Notes: generated by a model from the letters alone, not told the origin. A stretch of 6,959 nucleotides of DNA from an uncultured Alistipes sp. (GCA_900770585.1 CAAGKW010000003.1:1-6959); one strand, 5' to 3'. Positions 1 through 6,793 are shown, counted from the stretch's first letter. Translations and numbers: made by a program.

Positions 1-33
1 ACACTCTTTCCCTACACGACGCTCTTCCGATCT
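1..33 (+). other. Illumina TruSeq adapter / read-1 primer remnant (artefact)
   Basis: The first 33 bases match the standard Illumina TruSeq read-1 sequencing primer over its full length, beginning ACACTCTTTCC and ending GCTCTTCCGATCT. This is synthetic library sequence that was not trimmed before assembly. It marks position 34 as the first biological base and shows that the left edge of the window is a contig end. It happens to be open in the reading frame of the following gene, so it could be translated by mistake into a false N-terminal extension. Confidence 0.98.
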
Positions 34-35
34 TT

Positions 36-2399
36 ATGGCTCGTGCTTCAGTGACATTGTCACACTTGAAGCGTTTGCCTAACTGGACTGACGCTTACGG
101 TTACGCTTCATTGGCTAATGAGGCTCGTGAGGTTCGTGGTGAGCAGCCCCTCTACAACGACGTGGAGATGGAGATCATCAAGAACAACTTGGATAACGAC
201 TTGTATCCTAACGTAAACTGGCAGGATGAGGTTGTTAAGATGAACTCTTGGAAGCAGACTTACTTCGTATCTGCATCAGGTGGTGCGAAGTTGGCACGTT
301 ACTACTTGTCATTGTCAGCTAACCTTGAGGATGCAGCTTACAACGTAGATAAGAACAGCCCCTATTCAGCTAACGTAGGTTATGACACATACGGTTTCCG
401 TGCTAACATCGACTTGGAGTTGACACCTTCAACTACTATCTACTTCGGTTCTACAGGTTACATCAAGTCTACTCGTAGCCCCGGTGTTGCTTCTACAGAC
501 TATATCTGGGACGCACAGGCAACTTTGCACCCCTTGCGTATTCCTACTGTTTATTCTAACGGTCAGTTGCCGGGCATCGACTCAGGTTCACAGACTTCAC
601 CATACGTTATGATCAACCGTATGGGTCGTCGTTTGAGCCAGACATATCAGGGTAAGATGACTTTGGCCATCGATCAGGACTTGAGTATGATTACTGAGGG
701 CTTGAAGATTCGTGCACAGGGTGCTTACGATATCGAGGCTTACTTCAATGAGAACCGTACTATCCAGCCCGAGTTGTATGAGGCTGTAGGTCGTACACAG
801 CAGGGTGAGTTGACAACTGTTAAGACAGTTAGCGAGCAGGCTGCAGGTTATAGCCGCGGTACAAACCAGTGGCGTAAGTACCACTTCGAGGCTACTTTGA
901 ACTACGATCGTACTTTCGCAGAGGATCACCGTACTTCAGCTTTGGTTTACTACTATATGTCTGATGAGAAGGCTTCGGCTAATTCTACATCAAATATGAA
1001 CTCTATTCCCCAGCGTTATCAGGGTGTTTCTGCACGTTTGACTTACGGTTTCCGCGATACTTATATGTTGGATGTTAACTTCGGTTACACTGGTTCTGAG
1101 AACTTCCAGCCGGGTCGTCGTTTCGGTTTCTTCCCCTCAATCGCGTTGGGTTGGGTTCCCACACAGTATGATTTCTTGAAGGACTCTAAGTGGTTGAACT
1201 TCTTGAAGATTCGTGCATCTTACGGTACAGTAGGTAACGACCGTATCGCTAACAAGCGTTTCCCCTACTTGACAATCGTTAACCGTGGTTCTAACTCACC
1301 TTTCGGTTCTACATCACAGGAGACTTTGATCGAGTCTTACATCGGTGCTGATAACCTCGAGTGGGAGGTTGCAACAAAGGCTGACTTGGGTATCGAGGGT
1401 AAGTTGTTCGACAACCGCGTTGATTTCGTTGTTGACTTCTTTAACGACCAGCGTACTGGTATCTACCAGCAGCGCGTTCAGGTGCCTTCATACGTAGGTT
1501 TGACATCACTTCCTTTCTCTAACGTAGGTTCAATGCGCTCTTACGGTGCTGATGGTAACATCTCTTACACAGAGCGTTTGACTAAGGATTTGTCTTTGAC
1601 ACTCCGTGGTAACTTCACTTACTCAAAGAATGATGTTGATTCTTGGGAGGAGGCTAACCCCGCATATCCTTATCAGGAGCACGCAGGTTATCCTAACGGC
1701 GTAGTACGTGGCTACCACGCTTTGGGTCTCTTCAAGGATGACTACGATATTGAGACAAGCCCCGTTCAGACATTCGGTAACTACGAGCCCGGTGATATCA
1801 AGTATGCTGATATCAATGGTGACGGTCGTATCGACTCTGACGATAAGACTCCTATCGCGTACAGCACTAATCCTCTTTTGATGTACGGTTTCGGTGGTGA
1901 GATCTCTTGGAGAAACCTTTCATTGGGTGTATTGTTCAAGGGTACAGGTAATACTGACTTCTTCTACGGTGGTAACGGTTATGTTCCCTTCGCAAACGGT
2001 AAGGCTGGTAACGTAATCACATTGGCTACTGACCCCGCTAACCGTTGGATTCCTATGGAGTATGCTTTGGAGAACGGTATCGACCCCTCTTTGGCAGAGA
2101 ATCCTAACGCTATCTATCCTCGTTTGAACTACGGTGCGCAGAACAACAACAACCAGACTTCAACATTCTGGAAGGGTAACTCTCGCTACTTGCGTTTGCA
2201 GGAGATTACGCTTAACTACAACTTCAAAGCAAAGGCTTTGCAGAAGGTTGGTATCAAGTCAGTTGACTTGCAGTTCGTAGGTAACAACCTCGCAGTTTGG
2301 GATCAGGTTGATATCTTTGACCCCGAGCAGGCAGCAAGCAACGGTCGTGTATATCCTTTGCCCGCAACATTTACTTTGCAGATGTACTTGCACTTCTAA
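36..2399 (+). CDS. SusC/RagA-family TonB-linked outer membrane transporter, 5'-truncated (partial)
   Basis: This is the C-terminal 787 residues of a SusC-type TonB-dependent transporter, the outer-membrane barrel that imports glycan oligomers captured by its SusD partner. Family members are usually about 1000-1100 residues, so roughly 250-300 are missing: signal peptide, carboxypeptidase-regulatory-like domain, TonB box and plug. What remains is mostly beta-barrel, with alternating aromatic and polar strands. Family hallmarks are visible: a calcium-loop-like DINGDGRID at fragment residues 592-600 within GDIKYADINGDG, the late RYLRLQEITLNYNF strand, and a final strand ending in Phe (FTLQMYLHF), as expected for the BAM recognition signal. 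The ATG at 36 is simply the first in-frame Met after the adapter and is not the real start; the gene continues beyond the contig. It ends in TAA, 20 bases before the susD-like gene. The substrate cannot be inferred from the sequence. The family assignment is very secure. Confidence 0.96.
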   Translation: MARASVTLSHLKRLPNWTDAYGYASLANEAREVRGEQPLYNDVEMEIIKNNLDNDLYPNVNWQDEVVKMNSWKQTYFVSASGGAKLARYYLSLSANLEDAAYNVDKNSPYSANVGYDTYGFRANIDLELTPSTTIYFGSTGYIKSTRSPGVASTDYIWDAQATLHPLRIPTVYSNGQLPGIDSGSQTSPYVMINRMGRRLSQTYQGKMTLAIDQDLSMITEGLKIRAQGAYDIEAYFNENRTIQPELYEAVGRTQQGELTTVKTVSEQAAGYSRGTNQWRKYHFEATLNYDRTFAEDHRTSALVYYYMSDEKASANSTSNMNSIPQRYQGVSARLTYGFRDTYMLDVNFGYTGSENFQPGRRFGFFPSIALGWVPTQYDFLKDSKWLNFLKIRASYGTVGNDRIANKRFPYLTIVNRGSNSPFGSTSQETLIESYIGADNLEWEVATKADLGIEGKLFDNRVDFVVDFFNDQRTGIYQQRVQVPSYVGLTSLPFSNVGSMRSYGADGNISYTERLTKDLSLTLRGNFTYSKNDVDSWEEANPAYPYQEHAGYPNGVVRGYHALGLFKDDYDIETSPVQTFGNYEPGDIKYADINGDGRIDSDDKTPIAYSTNPLLMYGFGGEISWRNLSLGVLFKGTGNTDFFYGGNGYVPFANGKAGNVITLATDPANRWIPMEYALENGIDPSLAENPNAIYPRLNYGAQNNNNQTSTFWKGNSRYLRLQEITLNYNFKAKALQKVGIKSVDLQFVGNNLAVWDQVDIFDPEQAASNGRVYPLPATFTLQMYLHF

Positions 2400-2403
2400 T
2401 CAC

Positions 2404-2419
2404 TTAAACATTGCTTAAA
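2404..2419 (+). promoter_or_regulatory. AT-rich translation leader of the susD-like gene, no Shine-Dalgarno
   Basis: The gap after the susC-like stop has no GGAGG-like ribosome site. It contains TTAAA at 2404-2408, 11 bases before the ATG at 2420, and a second TTAAA directly abutting the ATG. A-rich, SD-less leaders are typical of Bacteroidota. This supports ATG 2420 over the in-frame TTG at 2411, which would add only three residues (MLK) in front of the natural signal peptide. Confidence 0.55.
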
Positions 2420-4462
2420 ATGAAACGATTAAATTTAATGATATTGTCGCTGGTGTTGGCATCGATGTTCGTTTCTTGTAACTTCCTCGATATCGACCAG
2501 TATTTCAGTGACGAGATTAAGATTGACTCTGTGTTCGCTAACAAGCGTAACGTGGAGGCTTACATCTGGGGTATCGCAAGTGAGTTCAAAGATGAGGGTT
2601 CTTACCTTCAGAACGCTGACACTCCGGGTACATACGCTACCGACGAGTGCTTCACAATGAACGAGACTCTCCACGGTTACAATGGTTTGCGCCTCGTATT
2701 GAACGAGATTAACGCTAACGCTACTTACACATTCGGCGACGTTTGGACTAACGGTTATCAGGCTATTCGTCGTGCTAACACTATCTTTGCTCGTATCGAC
2801 GAGGCTCACGACTTGGAGCCCGTTGACCGTGCAGAGTTGCTCGCGATGGCTCGCTTTATGCGTGCTTACGCTTACTACAAGATGTGGTTGAACTTCGGTC
2901 CGCTGATTCTTCTCGGTGACGAGGAGGTTCCCTCAAACCTTGAGTTGGCAGAGTATGACCGCGCACGTGCTACCAACGACGAGACTGTAGAGTACATCTG
3001 CGCTGAGTTGGAGGAGGCTGCAAAGTATTTGCCTTTGACTCGTCCTTTGGCTGAGTTCGGTCGTCCTACAAAGGGTGCTGTTTATGGCCTTATCGCTCGT
3101 ATCCGTCTGTACCACGCTTCTCCCCTGTGGAATGCTGGTGACGTAGCAAAGCGTTGCTTCGGTGACTGGTACCGTTCAACTGACGGTGTTCCCTATGTTA
3201 ACACAAAGAACTACGATGAGACTCGTTGGGCAAAGGCTGCTGCCGCTGCAGAGCGCGTAATGAACTTGACTAACGGTGGTGCTCCTATGTACAAGTTGTA
3301 CACTGTAGCTTCTACTACAGAGTCTGCAAAGTACACTTGGGCTGACGGTTCAGTTAACTACCTCCCCGAGGGCGTAACTACTGACGCTACATACTATGAT
3401 CAGTGGCCTGATGGTGCTGCTGGTATCGACCACTTGCGTTCTTACAATGAGATCTTTACTGGTGAGGCTATTATGCAGACTAACCCCGAGTTCGTATGGG
3501 GTCGTCCTTCATCAACTTTGCGTGACAACACACAGATGTGTTTCCCCATCAAGAGCGGTGGTTGGTGTGCAATGTCGTTGACACAGAAGATGATTGACGG
3601 TTTCCGTATGGTTGACGGTCGTCAGAAGGATGACTCTTCAGAGCAGTATCCCTACTCTACAGAGGGCTTCACTACACAGCAGGCTAACTTCTCTGGTTAC
3701 CGTTTGAACTCTGGTGTTTACAATATGTATGTAAACCGCGAGATGCGTTTCTACGCTAACGTAGGTTTCTGCGAGCGTTTCTGGCCTATGGAGTCTTGTA
3801 CAGAGTCTGCTGACAAGAACAAGACTATCAAGTACTACTACTCAGATGAGAACGGTCGTCAGAACTCTCCCGTTGACTATACTCCTACAGGTTATATCAA
3901 CGTGAAGTTCATCCACAAGCAGGACGCTTGGACTGGTACTAACGCACGTCGTATGGACAAGGCTTACGCTATTGTTCGTTACGCTGATATCCTTTTGATG
4001 TATGCCGAGGCATTGAGCAACTTGACTCAGACTCACGAGGTTACTTTGGGTGAGGGCGATTTCGCTTACACTACAACAGTTTCTCGCGACATCGAGAAGA
4101 TCAAGTTCGCATTCAACCAGGTACGTCACCGTGCAGGTTTGCCGGGCGTTTCTGACGCAGAGGTTGCTTCTCACGAGACATTCTTGCCCGTATTGCAGCA
4201 GGAGCGTATGATTGAGTTGTTGTGCGAGAACCACCGTTACTTCGACGTACGTCGTTGGGGTATCTACGAGCGTGAGGAGAGTATCCCCGTTCAGGGTATG
4301 AACATCGACGGTGATAAGGATACATTCTATCAGGTTGTAGTTCCTAACACTTCTCGTATCGGTGCTCGTTTGGTTCACAAGAAGTTGTACTTGTTGCCTA
4401 TCCCATTGGCAGAGGTTCGCCGCTTGCCTTCTTGCGACCAGAACCCAGGTTGGGAGGACTAA
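2420..4462 (+). CDS. SusD/RagB-family nutrient-binding outer membrane lipoprotein
   Basis: This is a 680-residue SusD-family protein, the surface lid that binds glycan and closes over the SusC barrel. The N-terminus is a lipoprotein signal peptide (MKRLNLMILSLVLASMF) with lipobox FVSC, placing the acylated cysteine at residue 20. The N-terminal SusD region has the typical helical signatures, including YQAIRRANTIF and ARFMRAYAYYKMW at residues 144-156, followed by a Gly-Pro-Leu segment. The C-terminal SusD_RagB region has IVRYADILLMYAEAL starting at residue 518 and ERMIELLCENHRYFDVRRWG at 595-614, two of the family's most conserved blocks. It is slightly longer than the common 500-650 residues, with the extra length in the middle. 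The gene follows its susC-like partner by 20 bases and ends in tandem TAA TAA stops. An upstream TTG at 2411 is a possible but unlikely start. The ligand is unknown. Confidence 0.97.
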   Translation: MKRLNLMILSLVLASMFVSCNFLDIDQYFSDEIKIDSVFANKRNVEAYIWGIASEFKDEGSYLQNADTPGTYATDECFTMNETLHGYNGLRLVLNEINANATYTFGDVWTNGYQAIRRANTIFARIDEAHDLEPVDRAELLAMARFMRAYAYYKMWLNFGPLILLGDEEVPSNLELAEYDRARATNDETVEYICAELEEAAKYLPLTRPLAEFGRPTKGAVYGLIARIRLYHASPLWNAGDVAKRCFGDWYRSTDGVPYVNTKNYDETRWAKAAAAAERVMNLTNGGAPMYKLYTVASTTESAKYTWADGSVNYLPEGVTTDATYYDQWPDGAAGIDHLRSYNEIFTGEAIMQTNPEFVWGRPSSTLRDNTQMCFPIKSGGWCAMSLTQKMIDGFRMVDGRQKDDSSEQYPYSTEGFTTQQANFSGYRLNSGVYNMYVNREMRFYANVGFCERFWPMESCTESADKNKTIKYYYSDENGRQNSPVDYTPTGYINVKFIHKQDAWTGTNARRMDKAYAIVRYADILLMYAEALSNLTQTHEVTLGEGDFAYTTTVSRDIEKIKFAFNQVRHRAGLPGVSDAEVASHETFLPVLQQERMIELLCENHRYFDVRRWGIYEREESIPVQGMNIDGDKDTFYQVVVPNTSRIGARLVHKKLYLLPIPLAEVRRLPSCDQNPGWED

Positions 4463-4475
4463 TAAGTAAGAATCA

Positions 4476-4492
4476 TTAAAAATTTGAATTAT
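4476..4492 (+). promoter_or_regulatory. AT-rich translation leader of the DUF1735/DUF4361 gene
   Basis: The 30-base gap has no Shine-Dalgarno sequence. TTAAA at 4476-4480 (within TTAAAAA) lies 12 bases before the ATG at 4493, nearly the same spacing as in front of the other two complete genes. It favours ATG 4493 over the in-frame TTG at 4484. Confidence 0.5.
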
Positions 4493-5509
4493 ATGAAGTT
4501 CAGATATATTTTAGCTGCTGCGGCACTCTGCTCACTCGTTTCTTGTAACGAGAAGGAAGTGTTCGAGAAAGAGCAGTATAAGAACATTTTCGGATTCGTG
4601 TGCGAGTCTGATAATACAAAGGAGAAGGTTGTCAGCTTGCACCTTGATGAGGCCACAACTTATGTGTCTATCTCAATGGGCGGTAGCAACACTGTAAAGC
4701 AGGACGTAACTATCAACTTCGAGGAGGATTACTCTTTGATTGATTCTTACAACTCTTCTAACTTCGATACCGACGTGGATAAGTATGCTATTGCATTGCC
4801 CGAGGATCACTACACTATTGAGAACTACTCTTGTACTATCAAGGCTGGTGAGCGTTTGGGTGTTATCCCCGTAAAGGTTATTCCTAACGGTTTGTCTGTA
4901 GATAAGACATACTTCATTCCTTTGCGAGTTACTGATTACGACAACGCAGAGATGGACCCCGAGAAGGGTACAGTGCTCTTTAAGGTAGGTATCAAGAACC
5001 ACTGGGCAGTGGCTTCAGGTACAGCTTACAATATGTTGGGCCGTCGTCAGCAGGTTAGCGACATTAACAATGCTCCTATCACTGACGTTACTACCGAGAT
5101 TAGTATGCCCGGTACAAAGTACATCTATCCTTACTCTAACAACGAGGTTCGTTTGTTCCCCGGTAACGAGACTTACTCTTCAGAGCACCACACAATGGAG
5201 GCAAAGGGTATGGTTGTCGAGATTGCAGACGACGAGGATGGTGACAAGGTACACAACATCTCTATTAAGCCTGTACGCGACCTTATCGTTAAGATGGTTG
5301 AGTCAACAGATGAGCGTTATGATGATGGCTATCCTAACACTTACTCTATTATCGACGACGGTTTTAACGTTTACAAGACTTTCTTCTTGCAGTACTACTA
5401 CTCTACAGATGGTAGCAACTTCTACCAGATGAAGGAGGAGGTACGCGTTGAGTACGAAGAGGATAAGGATGTTGACGAGGGCTTCGAGGTAATCGAGTAC
5501 GAAGAATAA
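4493..5509 (+). CDS. DUF1735 + DUF4361-type lipoprotein, putative surface glycan-binding protein
   Basis: This is a 338-residue lipoprotein with signal peptide MKFRYILAAAALCSLVSC and acylated cysteine at residue 18. The residues after it (NEKE) are charged, as in surface-exported Bacteroidota lipoproteins. Residues about 28-170 resemble DUF1735: YKNIFGF near the start, MGGSNTVKQDVTINFEED, the SSNFDTDVDKYAIALPEDHY segment, a TIKAGE strand and NGLSVDKTYFIPLRV. Residues about 171-322 resemble DUF4361, with RLFPGNET, a strand around VHNISIKPVRD and a late FYQMKEEVR. The C-terminus is an acidic tail (VEYEEDKDVDEGFEVIEYEE). Proteins of this type are encoded directly after susC/susD pairs in many Bacteroidales PULs, including ones acting on host N-glycans, and are thought to bind glycan at the surface. 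No catalytic motif is visible. The domain calls are from recalled family patterns; the ligand is unknown. ATG 4493 fits the signal peptide better than TTG 4484. Confidence 0.85.
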   Translation: MKFRYILAAAALCSLVSCNEKEVFEKEQYKNIFGFVCESDNTKEKVVSLHLDEATTYVSISMGGSNTVKQDVTINFEEDYSLIDSYNSSNFDTDVDKYAIALPEDHYTIENYSCTIKAGERLGVIPVKVIPNGLSVDKTYFIPLRVTDYDNAEMDPEKGTVLFKVGIKNHWAVASGTAYNMLGRRQQVSDINNAPITDVTTEISMPGTKYIYPYSNNEVRLFPGNETYSSEHHTMEAKGMVVEIADDEDGDKVHNISIKPVRDLIVKMVESTDERYDDGYPNTYSIIDDGFNVYKTFFLQYYYSTDGSNFYQMKEEVRVEYEEDKDVDEGFEVIEYEE

Positions 5510-5513
5510 ACTC

Positions 5514-5529
5514 TTAAAACGTGTATAAT
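5514..5529 (+). promoter_or_regulatory. AT-rich translation leader of the BIG2/CBM6-like lipoprotein gene
   Basis: TTAAAA at 5514-5519 lies 11 bases (counted from TTAAA) before the ATG at 5530, and no Shine-Dalgarno sequence is present. The position supports ATG 5530 over the in-frame GTG at 5521, which would only add MYN ahead of a normal MKK-type signal peptide. Confidence 0.5.
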
Positions 5530-6597
5530 ATGAAAAAGCATATTGTAAAAATTATGATGCTGCTCGCAGTGCCTGCTTTGGCAGTTGTATCTTGCGACAG
5601 CTACGACCGCACCGAGGTAAAGGATACTATCACGGTGGATCACAACAAGGTTACATTGTTCGAGGGTGAGACTATGCAGTTGAAGGCGAGCCCCGCTACA
5701 TTGAGCTTTACTTGGTCTTCATCTAACGAGGAAATCGTTACAGTTGATAACAATGGTCTCGTAACAGCTGTCGCAGAGGGTGCTGCTAACGTAGTTGCTG
5801 CTGCTGGTGACGTTACTTTCGCTGTTGAGTGTATCGTACAGCAGAAGGTGCCCATCACAGGTGTTTATTTCCGTGATTTCGACGGTGTAGACTTTGAGAT
5901 TGGTATCAACGCTACTTCAAAGATTGTTGTTTCACAGACTCCTTCTGGTGGTAACGATATTCCTATGACTGATTTCGAGTGGTGGACTGACGACGATAAC
6001 ATCGCTCGTGTATCAGATGCTGGTGTAGTTAAGGGTATCGGTGGTGGTGCAACTACTCTTCACTACCGTCGTGGCGAGTACGAGATTACTGCTCCCGTAA
6101 CTATTGGTAAGTCATTCCCCAACGTTAAGGGTCAGCCTTTCGTATTGTCTCCCGAGGCTCCTACAACTTGGATGTTCAACAAGTGGGACCGTGGTGGTCG
6201 TAACGCAGGTTACGAGGACAAGTCAGGTCGTAACAACAACACTCCCGACGTAGAGGGTTCTGGTAACATCGGTTACACTACTGGCGGTGAGTGGTTTGCT
6301 TACACTGTTGACGTTAAGGTTGCTGGTACTTACAACTGTGTTATGAAATCTTCATCATCTGCAGCTGCAGGTTCTTGGGGTGGTAACTATCAGTGGTACC
6401 TCGATCAGCCTAACGTAGCAGAGGCTGCTATCTCTGAGCCCTTCCAGTTGACTTCTGGTGGTGCTTGGGGTGGTCCTTGGATGCCTTCTAACGCAGTTCC
6501 TGTTAAGTTTGAGAACGCAGGTGTTCAGCGTATTATTTTCTATATGCACACTGGTTCACACAACTTGTGGGATATCACTTTCACTTACGCAGAGTAA
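5530..6597 (+). CDS. Lipoprotein with BIG2-type Ig-like domains and C-terminal CBM6-like module, putative surface glycan-binding protein
   Basis: This is a 355-residue lipoprotein. The signal peptide starts MKKHIVKIMMLL and ends with VVSC, giving the lipid-bearing cysteine at residue 22. Residues about 33-105 form a clear bacterial Ig-like group 2 domain: ITVDHNKVTLFEGETMQLKA, then TWSSSNEEIVTVDNNGLVTA and a Gly-rich turn before the last strand. Residues about 107-193 look like a second, more divergent copy, with FEWWTDDDNIARVSDAGVVKG. Residues about 203-355 resemble a CBM6-type carbohydrate-binding beta-sandwich: GGEWFAYTVDVKVAGTYNC near 252-270 and a final NLWDITFTY strand, with many exposed Trp and Tyr that could stack on sugars. 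No catalytic domain is seen. The layout suggests Ig-like spacers holding a sugar-binding tip away from the membrane. It is the last gene of the run, 20 bases after its neighbour and 44 bases before the terminator hairpin. The BIG2 call is strong, CBM6 moderate, and the ligand unknown. Confidence 0.85.
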   Translation: MKKHIVKIMMLLAVPALAVVSCDSYDRTEVKDTITVDHNKVTLFEGETMQLKASPATLSFTWSSSNEEIVTVDNNGLVTAVAEGAANVVAAAGDVTFAVECIVQQKVPITGVYFRDFDGVDFEIGINATSKIVVSQTPSGGNDIPMTDFEWWTDDDNIARVSDAGVVKGIGGGATTLHYRRGEYEITAPVTIGKSFPNVKGQPFVLSPEAPTTWMFNKWDRGGRNAGYEDKSGRNNNTPDVEGSGNIGYTTGGEWFAYTVDVKVAGTYNCVMKSSSSAAAGSWGGNYQWYLDQPNVAEAAISEPFQLTSGGAWGGPWMPSNAVPVKFENAGVQRIIFYMHTGSHNLWDITFTYAE

Positions 6598-6641
6598 TCA
6601 CTGCTAACGGAAAGAATTTACTTTAACAGTAAATAAATTTC

Positions 6642-6670
6642 AGGCCGTTCCTTCGGGAGCGGCCTTTTTT
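6642..6670 (+). terminator. Intrinsic (rho-independent) terminator with UUCG tetraloop
   Basis: Bases 6642-6651 pair with 6656-6665 in a 10-base-pair stem (AGGCCGTTCC with GGAGCGGCCT, one G-U pair), capped by the extra-stable C(UUCG)G tetraloop at 6652-6655. A run of six T follows at 6665-6670, the first T also closing the stem. It lies 44 bases after the last stop codon and should end the PUL transcript. The opposite strand lacks a good T-run, so it works mainly in the + direction. Confidence 0.95.
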
Positions 6671-6760
6671 GTGCGCGGTGTGGGGTGCAGAGTGGTCGCA
6701 GAGAGGGCGAGAGTGTGCGGGGTTGCGCGGAGTTGCGTGGGTGTGGGCGACAGTGGGTGT
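6671..6760 (+). other. G-rich, strongly G-skewed intergenic block
   Basis: By hand count these 90 bases contain 50 G but only 12 C, unlike both the coding sequence and the AT-rich sequence that follows. It includes a tandem imperfect 10-base repeat, GGTTGCGCGG then AGTTGCGTGG at 6721-6740, and several G-runs (6682-6685, 6719-6722, 6739-6741, 6745-6747, 6755-6757). Its function is unknown. It begins immediately after the terminator's T-run. Confidence 0.6.
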
Positions 6761-6775
6761 TTTATAATTAAAATT

Positions 6776-6793
6776 CGGAAATATATATTTTCG
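6776..6793. repeat. 18-bp near-perfect AT-rich palindrome
   Basis: CGGAAATATATATTTTCG reads the same on both strands except at one position pair (6778 G against 6791 T). It sits in the AT-rich part of the intergenic tail. It could be an operator or a fold-back, but an AT-rich palindrome of this size can also arise by chance. Confidence 0.45.

Noticed and set aside
597..929. Open frames on the - strand inside the coding genes (for example 597-929, 2435-2809, 3842-4378)
   Set aside because: They lie wholly inside strong + strand genes, encode low-complexity Leu/Val/Thr/Ser-rich peptides, and result from the biased codon use of the real genes.
2411..2419. Upstream TTG (2411), TTG (4484) and GTG (5521) as starts of the three complete genes
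   Set aside because: Each adds only three residues before an ATG that begins a normal lipoprotein signal peptide, and the ATG sits at a consistent distance from the TTAAA leader motif.
2469..4549. Identical 14-base sequence TCGTTTCTTGTAAC at 2469-2482 and 4536-4549
   Set aside because: Both copies encode the lipobox Val-Ser-Cys-Asn. Shared protein constraint and codon bias explain the identity without invoking a repeat.
5070..5432. A + strand open frame of 120 codons within the DUF1735/DUF4361 gene
   Set aside because: It is an out-of-frame shadow with Leu/Thr/Ser-rich composition, no leader and no recognisable domain.
6617..6633. Small inverted repeat TTTAC/GTAAA just before the terminator
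   Set aside because: Five AT-rich base pairs with a seven-base loop are expected by chance and add nothing to the strong terminator downstream.
6784..6792. TATATTTTC as a Bacteroidales -7 promoter element (TAnnTTTG)
   Set aside because: The final G is missing and there is no TTTG about 20 bases upstream; it is also part of the palindrome.
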